64,000 bases of DNA from Nannocystis pusilla (GTDB lineage Bacteria > Myxococcota_A > Polyangia > Nannocystales > Nannocystaceae): positions 626,593 through 690,592 of the forward strand of contig NZ_JAIRAU010000027.1 in NCBI RefSeq assembly GCF_020073745.1, read 5' to 3'. Made by a program: the position numbers and the translations under genes. Below, in pieces: positions 18,220-25,609 of this stretch. A model generated the notes under the pieces. That model searched no databases, was not told the DNA's origin, and saw only the letters and a list, made by a program, of their open reading frames with translations. Within the stretch, counting starts at the first letter, position 1. Each line of letters starts with the position of its first letter.

Positions 18220-18756
18220 TCACTGGGCGGGCTTGGCCTGGAGGCTGGCGATCAGCTGGTTGGTCAGGTCGACCGCGAGCCACTCCTGCGCCTGGCGTTG
18301 ATAGTCGCCGACGCGGGCGTTGAACTTGTTGAAGTCGTCGGTCTTGTCGTTGCGGTCGAGCACCGCGGTGTACTGGACGGTGGCGCGGTGCTCGCCCTGG
18401 AGGCGGCCGTCCAGCGACACGCTCATGTCGATGATCATGGTCTGCTGGACGGTGCTGCCGGCCGCGTTCGCGCCGGAGGTCGAGTTGCCGTCGCCGAGCA
18501 GGTTGAGGAGCAGGGCCTGGGCGTCGGGGTTGGGCAGGACGCGGAAGCCCGCGCGTCCGAGCTCGCGCTCGAACACCTGGCGAAACTGGGCCACGTCGGG
18601 GCTGGTGCGCACCGCGACCGAGATCTCGGAGCCGGTCCAGGCGGCCCGCTCCGGTGTGGCAGGCGGAGGTACGGCCGATACTGTCTGCTTGGGCGCGCAG
18701 GCCGCGAGGACGACGAGGAGACCGAGGAGAGCTCGAAGGCGGATTAGTTTTCGCAT
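18220..18756 (-). CDS. Small lipoprotein of unknown function
   Basis: This protein of 178 residues starts at ATG 18756 (MRKLIRLRALLGLLVVLAAC); an upstream in-frame ATG at 18795 would precede the signal sequence. The lipobox LAAC gives a lipidated Cys at residue 20. The mature part has a short Pro/Ala linker and a compact domain with features of a secreted periplasmic protein (SEISVAVRTSPDVAQFRQVFERELGRAGFRV and a repeated-charge C-terminus). The pattern recalls small outer-membrane-associated lipoproteins that contain a TolB-N-like or LPP20-like fold, but I cannot assign a family. The stop lies within a few bases of a dispersed palindrome array. Confidence 0.82.
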   Translation of the reverse strand: MRKLIRLRALLGLLVVLAACAPKQTVSAVPPPATPERAAWTGSEISVAVRTSPDVAQFRQVFERELGRAGFRVLPNPDAQALLLNLLGDGNSTSGANAAGSTVQQTMIIDMSVSLDGRLQGEHRATVQYTAVLDRNDKTDDFNKFNARVGDYQRQAQEWLAVDLTNQLIASLQAKPAQ

Positions 18757-18805
18757 ACGCGCGACACTGTGCCCGAGGCGGGCCCGGCGTTCCATCGGCC
18801 CGCTG

Positions 18806-19462
18806 TCAGGGCACGTACTCCATCACCAGCGCGTCGGCCATCTCCCGCGCGGCGACCAGCGGCGGCAGATCGCAGGCCGTGGTCATCGCGTCGTGCAGGG
18901 CGCCGTCCAGCACCAGCTCCATCGACTCGAAGACGTCGCTCGGCGGGTTGCACAGCGGGTCGGGGCCGTCGAGCGTGTTCACCAGCTCCGGCGCGGTGAA
19001 CACCGCGACCGCGGCGAGGAAGTCGTCCTCGTCGATCTCGACCTCGGTCACCGGGTTGTCGAGCTCGCCGAACTTCTCGACCCGCAACACGCGCGTCCCC
19101 AGCAGCTCGATGAAGCCGTCGCAGTCGGCGTTCGGCGGGCACGGACCGGCCGCGTCACGCACGGTGAAGCGCTCGAACTGCGAGGTGTCGACGCCGGTCG
19201 TGCCGGTGCCGGTGGGGTCGGTGCCGGTGGGATCGGTGCCGGTGAGATCGGTGCCCGTGTCGGTCTGGCCGTCCGAGGCGCTGCCGTCGGCGGTGCCCGT
19301 GGTGGTCGGGTCGGTGGTCGTGGTGGAGCCGGTGCCGGTGGTGGGGTCGGTGGTCGTGGTGGAGCCGATGCCGGTGGTGGCCTCGGTGTCTCCGCCCTTG
19401 TCGTCGCCGCAGGCGGCCGCGCAGGTGAGCGTGAGGAGCAAGGAGATGCGGCGCAATTTCAT
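18806..19462 (-). CDS. Lipoprotein with Thr/Gly/Asp-repeat linker
   Basis: This protein of 218 residues starts at ATG 19462 (MKLRRISLLLTLTCAAACGDD). The lipobox AAAC puts the lipidated Cys at residue 18. A linker of about 80 residues of Thr, Asp and Gly follows, built from DNA-level tandem repeats: a 36-nt unit twice at 19310-19381, and 15-nt units at about 19199-19250. The C-terminal domain of about 110 residues has two Cys pairs (PCPPNADCDG and LCNPPSD...TACDLPP) and may be disulfide-bonded. This layout is typical of Nannocystis-type surface lipoproteins. The function is unknown. The linker repeats probably vary in number between strains. Confidence 0.85.
   Translation of the reverse strand: MKLRRISLLLTLTCAAACGDDKGGDTEATTGIGSTTTTDPTTGTGSTTTTDPTTTGTADGSASDGQTDTGTDLTGTDPTGTDPTGTGTTGVDTSQFERFTVRDAAGPCPPNADCDGFIELLGTRVLRVEKFGELDNPVTEVEIDEDDFLAAVAVFTAPELVNTLDGPDPLCNPPSDVFESMELVLDGALHDAMTTACDLPPLVAAREMADALVMEYVP
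19199..19381. repeat. Tandem repeats coding the lipoprotein linker
   Basis: A 36-nt unit occurs twice in direct tandem (19310-19345 and 19346-19381), differing at two positions. A shorter 15-nt unit, GTGCCGGTGGGATCG with variants, occurs about three times at 19199-19250. They encode TTTTDPTTGTGS and GTDPT repeats. Slippage in such repeats would change linker length. Confidence 0.8.
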
Positions 19463-19534
19463 TCCGCTACGCTGCCGCGCCTGGGGGCGGCTGTCAAACG
19501 CGCGGCGCGGGCGGGGTCGAGCGGCGAGCCTCCG

Positions 19535-19629
19535 CACATGTCGCATCGGACATGTGATGGCTCGCCGGCCGGCTGGTAGAAGATGACTGTTTGGACATGT
19601 CCATGGTGACATGTTCGATAGGGCATGCG
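19535..19629. repeat. Dispersed palindrome arrays, two groups
   Basis: Group one (19535-19556) has CACATGTCG and GGACATGTGA. Group two (19585-19629) has GACTGTTTGGACATGTCC, then TGACATGTTC and GGGCATGC. Group two ends at the stop of the PDZ-protein gene (19632, minus). Both groups lie in the 169-nt gap upstream of the 19462 lipoprotein gene. Confidence 0.85.
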
Positions 19630-19631
19630 CT

Positions 19632-22499
19632 TCAGCGCAGCGGCGCGGCCGTGACCGCGAGCGTGTCCCCGCGCGCGAGCCCGAGCTGGAGGGTCCGGCC
19701 CGAGGTCACGAGCGCGAGGGCGCGGTAGCGGTAGCTGTCGGCGCCGGCGACGGGGTGGCCGTCGATCGCGACGATCTCGTCGCCGACCCGCAGACCGGCG
19801 CTCGCGGCCGGTCCGCCGGCCCGCACGGCGCTGACCAGCCAGCGACGCAGGCGCGGGTCCTCGCCGGGCGGCGGCTCCTGCAGCGAGTAGCCGAGGTCGC
19901 CCGGGCCCGTGCCCGGCGGCAGCCGGCGGCGCACCAGCGCGGTCGGGGGGAGCTCCATGGCCTCTGTCCCTTCGACCAGGATCGGCACGGAGGTGTTGGT
20001 GTGGCCGGGGCCCTGCGGATCGGCGAGCGCCGGCGACAGCCGCAGCGAGGCCGCGCCGACCGGCGTGCCGGCGAGGGCGAAGCGACCGCTCGCGTCGGTG
20101 AGGCCGTGCTGGCCACCGATCCCGATCTCGACGCGCACGCCGACGAGCGGCTCGCCGGTCTCGAGGTCGATCACGCGTCCGCGCAGCTCGATGCGCGGCG
20201 CGAGCACCAGATCGATGCCGCGCTGCACCTCGCCGGCGGCCAGGGTCACCTTCGTCTCCGCGCTGCCCTCGCCGGCCTCGGCGCGCACGGTGTAGGTCCC
20301 GGGCGGCAGGCCCGTGAGGGCGAAGCGGCCGGCTGTCTTGAAGGACTGGTCGTGACGGAAGTAGTCGAGGGTCGGCTCCTCGGCGGTGACCTTGAGCCAC
20401 TCGGGCGCGCCGCCGCCGGTCAGGCGGACGCTGCCGCCGATCTCGCCCGCGGCAGGGATCGTCAGCACCAGCTCGCTGCCGAGCGCGACCCGCTCGGCGG
20501 TGGCCTGCGTCGCACCGGCGCCGGACCAGGCCCGCACGGCATATGTCCCCGAGGACAGGTCCGTGAGCACGAAACGGCCGTCCTGATCGGTGATGATCGG
20601 GCGCTCGTGGCTGCTGGTGCCGGTCCGCGTCAGCGCCGACCTGGCGCCCGGGCGGTCCGACTCGAGCGCGCAGGCGACCTGGGCGTCGGACACCGGTGCA
20701 CCTGTCTCATCGACCACCTTGCCGCGGATCTCACCGCCGCCGGCCTCGACCATGATCTCGAGCTGCGCCACTGCGCCGGCCTTGACCTCGACCGGTACGC
20801 CGGGCAGGTCGTCGGGCCCGCGTCCGGACAGGCGCAGCGGCCCGCGGCGGTCGCTGGCGTGGGCCCGGTACGCGCCCTCGGGCACGTCGCGCAGGGTGAA
20901 GCTGCCGTCGTCCGCGACCGCGCCGCCCCAGCCGGTCTGGTGGTCGCCGGACAGCGTCACGAAGGCCTGCCGCGCCGGCCGCCCGTGGGCGTCGAGCAGC
21001 TGCCCGCGCACCTCGCCGCCCGCGGGCAGCACCAGCTCGACGTCGGCGACGTCGCGCTCGCCGGCGTCGACCTCGAGCGGCTTGCTGCTGGCGCCGCCCT
21101 CGCGCGAGGCGGTCAGCGAATAGCGTCCGGGTCGCAGGCCGAGCAGCGCGAACGAGCCGTCCGGCTGCACCACCGCGGCGCCCTGCGAGGCGGAGTCGCG
21201 CGGGTCGCCGCCCTCGAGCCGCGCGCGCAGCCCCGCGGCCATGGTGACCGGTGTCCCGCCGCTGTCGACCAGGCGTCCGGTGATCCGGCGCCCGGCGTGC
21301 ACCCGCCACACGAGGCCGGCGACCGCCGCCTCGGCGACCGCGACGCGTTCGTACTTGTCCTCCGGGACATGTCCGAAGCACCATACCGTCGCCTCGTACG
21401 AGCCGGGCGATAGGCCGCGCACCGCGACCTCGCCGTCGGCCTCGACCGCGCCGCTCACCGCGCGTCGCGTCGCCGGATCGGTGAGCGTCACCCGACCGGT
21501 CTCGCAGCTGCCGCCGTTGTCCGTCACGATCTTCCCGCCCACGGTCACGGCCGGGTGGGCGCGGATCGTCACCGGCGCCGAGGTCTCGCCGAGCGCCAGC
21601 GGGACGCCCGTCTCGGCCAGGCCCCACGCCTCGTCGGACACCGCGCGCGGCTTGTACACGCCGGCGCGCAGGCCCCCGAGGCGGAACTGCCCCGACGCGT
21701 CGGTGTGGGTGGTGAGCGCGTCGCGGTCGCCGGCCGACACCTCGGCGCCCGCGATCGGCAGACCGTCCTCCGCTCGCACGACCCGGCCGACGAGGACCGA
21801 CTCGGGGAACAGCGCGAGCTCGACCGTCTGTCCCGGCGCCGAGGCGTTGGTGGTCGCCGGGGCGTAGCCCTCGGCGCGCGCCTGGACGTAGTCGAGCCCC
21901 GGGCGCACGAACATCGAGAAGTGCCCGTCCGCGCCGGAGAACGCGGTCGCCGCGGCGAAGCGGACCACGGCGCCCTCGATCTCGCCGCCCGACACGTCGC
22001 GCACGACGCCGCGGAGCTCGACACCACCTGGCCACAAGACCAGGTCGATGTCCCGCGCCTCGCTACCGGCGACGACCCGCACCGATTCCCCGCCGTCTTG
22101 CTCGCGGTAGGTCGCGGGCACCCGATTCGCCGCGCCGGCCTCGACCCGGCGCGGCCCCGGCAGCAACCCGTCGATGCGGTACGCCCCGTCACGGCCGCTC
22201 GTCACGCACGCGGGAGCCCAGCCATCGCTCGCCTGCGGCCCCGCCTCGGCGAGGTGAGCGCACACCTGCGCGCCGGCGAGGGGCAGGCGGTCCGGGCCGC
22301 GAACATGACCCGCGATCGCCCCGAGCGTGGCAGGCGGCGCTAATTGTTCGAACGCGGCGGCAGGCTTCCAGGATATGTCTGTTTGGACATGTCCTGACGG
22401 CAATTCAGCCGTCTCCCCTGGCTCCGCCGCGGCTCGCCACCACCACCACAGCGCGACCAGGAACGCCGCGATCACCAGTACCAGGATGGGTCGTCGCAC
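19632..22499 (-). CDS. Secreted/anchored protein with about nine Ig-like (carboxypeptidase-regulatory-like) domains and a C-terminal PDZ
   Basis: This protein of 955 residues starts at GTG 22499, chosen because GGAGG lies nine bases upstream. An N-terminal membrane helix (residues about 4-18, ending WWWWRA) anchors it. Then come about nine modules, each opening with a G-x-(V/I)-x-G-x-V pattern such as IAGHVRGPDRLPLAGAQV, VVRAEDGLPIAGAEVSAG, GKVVDETGAPVSDAQV and GRVIDLETGEPLVGVRVEIG, the signature of CarboxypepD-reg-like beta-sandwich domains. The last 80 residues contain PAASAGLRVGDEIVAIDGHPV, a PDZ motif. It is probably a large periplasmic or surface protein whose PDZ may bind C-termini of other envelope proteins. 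Two palindrome copies lie in frame, at 20542-20564 and 22373-22395. Confidence 0.87.
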   Translation of the reverse strand: MRRPILVLVIAAFLVALWWWWRAAAEPGETAELPSGHVQTDISWKPAAAFEQLAPPATLGAIAGHVRGPDRLPLAGAQVCAHLAEAGPQASDGWAPACVTSGRDGAYRIDGLLPGPRRVEAGAANRVPATYREQDGGESVRVVAGSEARDIDLVLWPGGVELRGVVRDVSGGEIEGAVVRFAAATAFSGADGHFSMFVRPGLDYVQARAEGYAPATTNASAPGQTVELALFPESVLVGRVVRAEDGLPIAGAEVSAGDRDALTTHTDASGQFRLGGLRAGVYKPRAVSDEAWGLAETGVPLALGETSAPVTIRAHPAVTVGGKIVTDNGGSCETGRVTLTDPATRRAVSGAVEADGEVAVRGLSPGSYEATVWCFGHVPEDKYERVAVAEAAVAGLVWRVHAGRRITGRLVDSGGTPVTMAAGLRARLEGGDPRDSASQGAAVVQPDGSFALLGLRPGRYSLTASREGGASSKPLEVDAGERDVADVELVLPAGGEVRGQLLDAHGRPARQAFVTLSGDHQTGWGGAVADDGSFTLRDVPEGAYRAHASDRRGPLRLSGRGPDDLPGVPVEVKAGAVAQLEIMVEAGGGEIRGKVVDETGAPVSDAQVACALESDRPGARSALTRTGTSSHERPIITDQDGRFVLTDLSSGTYAVRAWSGAGATQATAERVALGSELVLTIPAAGEIGGSVRLTGGGAPEWLKVTAEEPTLDYFRHDQSFKTAGRFALTGLPPGTYTVRAEAGEGSAETKVTLAAGEVQRGIDLVLAPRIELRGRVIDLETGEPLVGVRVEIGIGGQHGLTDASGRFALAGTPVGAASLRLSPALADPQGPGHTNTSVPILVEGTEAMELPPTALVRRRLPPGTGPGDLGYSLQEPPPGEDPRLRRWLVSAVRAGGPAASAGLRVGDEIVAIDGHPVAGADSYRYRALALVTSGRTLQLGLARGDTLAVTAAPLR
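20542..20564. repeat. In-frame dispersed palindrome in PDZ-protein gene
   Basis: TATGTCCCCGAGGACAGG contains the TGTCC-N4-GGACA hairpin. It lies in frame in a loop between beta-sandwich modules. Confidence 0.6.
22373..22395. repeat. In-frame dispersed palindrome after the membrane anchor
   Basis: GATATGTCTGTTTGGACATG shows the pair structure and is in frame just after the N-terminal helix of the PDZ protein, in the linker coding GHVQTDISWKP. Confidence 0.7.
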
Positions 22500-22557
22500 C
22501 GCCGAACCTCCATTTGAAAATCTATCCGGTTCCCGCAGACCGGGGCCGTCGTCCGCA

Positions 22558-22609
22558 GGCGGACACGCCGGGCCCTCGCCGACGACCGTCCCGACCCGGC
22601 GTGTCCGCC
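22558..22609. promoter_or_regulatory. Perfect 15-bp inverted repeat upstream of PDZ-protein gene
   Basis: GGCGGACACGCCGGG at 22558-22572 and its exact reverse complement at 22595-22609 are separated by 22 nt. If transcribed with the minus-strand gene, it would form a stable stem in its 5' leader. No U-tract follows, so it is not an intrinsic terminator. Confidence 0.5.
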
Positions 22610-22761
22610 CCGGCGCCCCACCTCCGGGCGCGAACGCGCGAGCTGGCGTGGCGATCCATCGACGAGACGTGACGAGGACGGCGGGCTGCCGGGTCGGCGA
22701 GGAGGGTGCCGCTGTCGCTGATTCCCGCCGTAGGCGAGGTGCGAACACTGGATGGTTCTTC

Positions 22762-22785
22762 GGACATGCTCGAACGGTCATGTCG
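22762..22785. repeat. Dispersed palindrome pair
   Basis: GGACATGCTCGAACGGTCATGTC is a pair of degenerate cores separated by three to four bases, in the gap before the small membrane-protein gene. Confidence 0.75.
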
Positions 22786-22867
22786 GGTCGAGCGGCGCGG
22801 AGGCGCGGCGGAGACGATGTTCGCCGGCCGCTTTCGCCGCGCTCCGCGATCTGGCAGAGTGCAGGTG

Positions 22868-23272
22868 ATGTCGGACGCGCCTCTCGTCGGGTTGTACTCG
22901 CTCGGCTTCGGCCGGCGCTTCGCTCTGTCGACGCTGATCGGCCTGGGCCTGTGCGCGGCCATGACCGACTTCGCGCTGCGCCCGGCGTCACTCCCGTGGA
23001 TGATCGGCGCAGGCGTCGTGTTCGGCCTGCTCACGACCACGTGGGTGGTCTACGTGATGCATGACGACCACCAGGGCCGGCGCACGGTGCTGGGCGGCCT
23101 CTGGGGCGCGCTCATGTTCATCTCGATGTTCCTCGGCATCGACGCCGTCGAGACCGCCCCCGACGTGGCGTTCGAGCGCGGCGTGGACTACGTCTGGAGC
23201 GGGATCTTCGGCGCGGTGCTGTTCGCCTGGAAGTCGCATCGGGTCATGGCGGGCACGCGGCCGGCTGCATGA
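22868..23272 (+). CDS. Small membrane protein of unknown function
   Basis: This protein of 134 residues starts at ATG 22868 (MSDAPLVGLYSLGFG), with AGGTG just upstream; longer in-frame starts run through the intergenic repeats and are rejected. It has three to four hydrophobic segments (FALSTLIGLGLCAAMTDFAL, LPWMIGAGVVFGLLTTTWVVYV, LGGLWGALMFISMFLGI and YVWSGIFGAVLFAW), implying a cytoplasmic membrane protein. No family was recognised. The 3' side is the repeat-rich island at 23273-23768. Confidence 0.75.
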   Translation: MSDAPLVGLYSLGFGRRFALSTLIGLGLCAAMTDFALRPASLPWMIGAGVVFGLLTTTWVVYVMHDDHQGRRTVLGGLWGALMFISMFLGIDAVETAPDVAFERGVDYVWSGIFGAVLFAWKSHRVMAGTRPAA

Positions 23273-23380
23273 TCGGGCCCCCAAACTCTGTATCGTGCGC
23301 TGTCAGCCCGCGAAGAGGTCCAACGGGCGATGGAAATGCATCGCCGAGCGGCGACGAGGCGGGGCGGCGCCGATTCTCGC

Positions 23381-23548
23381 CGGGCGGACGAGGGGCGGCG
23401 CAGTGGGACGCAGCGAGGGGCCCCATGCCTGACGCGCAGGCGCGGGATGTCTCTTCGGACATGTGATAGCATAGCGCTCCGCGCCGAGCATCTGGCATGG
23501 CAGGTCTCGCGTAGCGAGGGACCCGCTGCGCCGCCCCTCGTCCGCCCG
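23381..23548. repeat. Perfect 23-bp inverted repeat flanking 122 nt
   Basis: Arms at 23381-23403 and 23526-23548 are exact reverse complements; they start CGGGCGGACGAGGG. The 122-nt interior holds another partial inverted match (GCGAGGGGCCCCATGCC against GGCATGG) and a dispersed palindrome at 23445-23466. The layout recalls a small non-autonomous palindromic element, but no transposase or target duplication is visible. Confidence 0.75.
23445..23466. repeat. Dispersed palindrome pair inside the 23-bp inverted repeat
   Basis: GGGATGTCTCTTCGGACATG is a pair of the ACATGT family with a four-base centre. Confidence 0.75.
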
Positions 23549-23553
23549 CTCGA

Positions 23554-23693
23554 CGATCTTCATGCCCCGCCGCTGCGAACCCGCGACGAGCATCGCCCGG
23601 CGATCTTCATGCCCCGCCGCTGCGACCCGCGACGAACACCGCTCGACGATCTTCATGCCCCGCCGCTGCGAACCCGCGACGAGCATCGCCCGG
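23554..23693. repeat. 47-nt tandem repeat, three copies
   Basis: Units at 23554-23600, 23601-23646 (46 nt, one base shorter) and 23647-23693 each begin CGATCTTCATGCCCCGCCGC. Units one and three are identical; unit two differs at several positions. A fourth copy starts at 23694 and breaks off. There are no spacers, so this is not a CRISPR array. Confidence 0.9.
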
Positions 23694-23768
23694 CGATCCT
23701 ACCTCCGTAACGGCGAAGGCTCGCGGTCTCGACGAGACACGCGAGCCCGTGACGAGCGAAAAAGCCGC

Positions 23769-25589
23769 TTACCAGCGCGCCTGGGCGAGGATGAAGAAGC
23801 CGAGGCGGTTGGTCACGTTCGGGTCCTCGAACACGCGGATTCGGCCCGACTCGTTGCTCGCCTTGACGAACTTCGTGCGGTTGTTGTCGAGCGTGTAGCG
23901 CAGCTCGGACACCACCACGAAGAACGGCGCGATGTCCCACTTCAGCGTCAGCTTGCCCGACAGGATGTCGAACGGGTTCTGGCCGGCGGGGAGGACCTCC
24001 TGGTCCCAGTATTCGCGGTACACGTTCGTCGTGTCGCCGACCTTGATCGACGCCGGCGACTTGTAGGCCAGCACAGCGCCCGGGGTCAGCTTGCTGCGCT
24101 CGAAGTAGTAGTCGAAGCCGAGCGAGCCCCACAGCTCCGGGCTGACCTTCGCCTCGTGGGGGAACGTCTGGTAGGGGAACACGCCGGGGATCGACAGGAC
24201 CACGAACGCCAGGTCGCGGTAGATGGCGTTGGCGAACAGGCGGAGCTTCTTGATCCGCAGCTTGCCGAGGAACGCCGCCGCCTTGGCCGGCTGGATCCGC
24301 GTGGTGTCGGGCTGTTCGAACTGCTGCAGCGTCTGGCCGACGGTGGTGAACTCGACGGCGGCCGAGCCGGCGATCCGGTTGTCGTAGATCTGCTGCTGCG
24401 TCAGCAGGAAGCTGGCGTCGGGGCTGTAGCGGAACAGCTGGAAGTCGATCGACGTGCCGATCGGGACGCCCCAGTGGGCGGTGAGGCGGGTCGAGCCGCC
24501 GAACGTGTGGACCGTCTTGCCGCCGATCCGCGAGTTCGGCGAGAACATCGGGAACGCGCCCGACTGGTAGTAGCCGCCGTTGGCCTCCCACGCGAGCCAG
24601 GGCGTGAAGCCGATGCCGAAGCCGCCCAGCGCCGAGTAGTAGGTCTGCGGCTCGTTGAGCTTCTCGTTGAGCAGGCGCGCCGACTTGGCGCCGAGGAACA
24701 CGTAGCTGTCCTTGCCGGTGCCGACGTTCCAGTCGTAGCGCAGGCGGAGGCCCGGGGTCTGGCCGGTGTTGTTGGGGAACATGCGCTCGCCGCCCCACGT
24801 GACCGCGTAGGTGTAGCCGAGCAGGAAGCGCTGCGAGTCGACCGGGAACATCGTCAGCGAGATGTTGTCGCCGGTGTAGTCGTTGCGCTTGGTGTAGAAG
24901 TTGAGCTTACCGTACGAGCCGTCGTCGCTGAGCGTGGTGTAGTTCTGGAACGTCTTGCCGTCGTGCCACTGCTCGATCTCGGTGACGAACGCCGCCTCGG
25001 CGTCCATCCGCTTGAAGAACGTCGGCATGCGCTTGTAGACAACCAACTGCGTCTCGGTCTCGAAGCCGCGCTTCTCCTGCTCGATGGCGTCGTAGAACAG
25101 GCGGTCGGCCGCGAGCTTGAAGCCGGCCGAGGGCGAGCGGTCCTTCGCGCCGGCGAGCAGGTTGTCGTCGGCGATGGCGAACGTGATGCGCGTCGCCATC
25201 GCGTTGCCTGCGGTCCACTGGTTGTAGCCGGTGGTCGGCATGGCCCGCTTCTCGTCGATCTCGCGCCGCGACTCCTGCACGGCGAGGCGCTGCTCGGCGC
25301 GATCGACCCGCGAGCGCAGGACCTTGAGCTCGCGCTGCAGCGCCTCGACGTCGACGGCCTGCGTGCTGGTCGGAGGGACAGGTCCCTCGGGCGCGACGGC
25401 GGGCTGCTCGCTCGGCGGCGGCGCGGCCGACGGGGGCGGCGGCTCGAGCGTCGGCGACTGCGTGGCCGTGGGCGGCGGTTGGCTCGAGCCCGGCGGCGGG
25501 GAGTCGCCGGGACCGGGCTGGAACGCGAGCGCGAGGCCGGGCGCGAGCCAGGCGACGGTGAGGACGGCGGCGGAAAGAGGCCGGTGCAT
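23769..25589 (-). CDS. Outer-membrane porin-like beta-barrel protein with N-terminal coiled coil
   Basis: This protein of 606 residues starts at ATG 25589. The signal peptide (MHRPLSAAVLTVAWLAPGLALA) is followed by a long Pro/Ser-rich linker, then a coiled coil (EALQRELKVLRSRVDRAEQRLAVQ) and a barrel-like region of alternating aromatic/hydrophobic residues. It ends FFILAQARW, an aromatic C-terminal residue as expected for BAM-assembled barrels. The coiled coil before the barrel recalls OprO/OprP-type porins, but no family signature is certain. It is the last gene of the operon beginning at 27043, after the two-domain OB-fold-like lipoprotein (20-nt gap). Inferred role: channel for small anions or nucleotides. 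Confidence 0.82.
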   Translation of the reverse strand: MHRPLSAAVLTVAWLAPGLALAFQPGPGDSPPPGSSQPPPTATQSPTLEPPPPSAAPPPSEQPAVAPEGPVPPTSTQAVDVEALQRELKVLRSRVDRAEQRLAVQESRREIDEKRAMPTTGYNQWTAGNAMATRITFAIADDNLLAGAKDRSPSAGFKLAADRLFYDAIEQEKRGFETETQLVVYKRMPTFFKRMDAEAAFVTEIEQWHDGKTFQNYTTLSDDGSYGKLNFYTKRNDYTGDNISLTMFPVDSQRFLLGYTYAVTWGGERMFPNNTGQTPGLRLRYDWNVGTGKDSYVFLGAKSARLLNEKLNEPQTYYSALGGFGIGFTPWLAWEANGGYYQSGAFPMFSPNSRIGGKTVHTFGGSTRLTAHWGVPIGTSIDFQLFRYSPDASFLLTQQQIYDNRIAGSAAVEFTTVGQTLQQFEQPDTTRIQPAKAAAFLGKLRIKKLRLFANAIYRDLAFVVLSIPGVFPYQTFPHEAKVSPELWGSLGFDYYFERSKLTPGAVLAYKSPASIKVGDTTNVYREYWDQEVLPAGQNPFDILSGKLTLKWDIAPFFVVVSELRYTLDNNRTKFVKASNESGRIRVFEDPNVTNRLGFFILAQARW

Positions 25590-25609
25590 GGGCGATGGGT
25601 CGCTCTCGG

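Larger units (their letters stand above)
22500..22867. other. Divergent intergenic region with hairpin and palindrome pair
   Basis: This 368-nt gap separates the PDZ-protein gene (minus) and a small membrane-protein gene (plus). It contains a perfect 15-bp inverted repeat at 22558-22572/22595-22609 and a palindrome pair at 22762-22785. An AT-rich stretch (TAGATTTTCAAAT, minus strand, about 22512-22526) just before the GGAGG may be part of the promoter or leader. No supported gene was seen. Confidence 0.6.
23273..23768. other. Repeat-rich non-coding island
   Basis: 496 nt without a supportable gene, between the small membrane-protein gene and the porin-like gene. It holds a perfect 23-bp inverted repeat (23381-23548), a palindrome copy and a 47-nt tandem repeat (23554-23693). 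The open frames through it are products of the repeats. Confidence 0.7.

Noticed and set aside
23554..23693. Possible CRISPR array
   Set aside because: The 46-47-nt units follow each other without spacers, and no cas gene is nearby.
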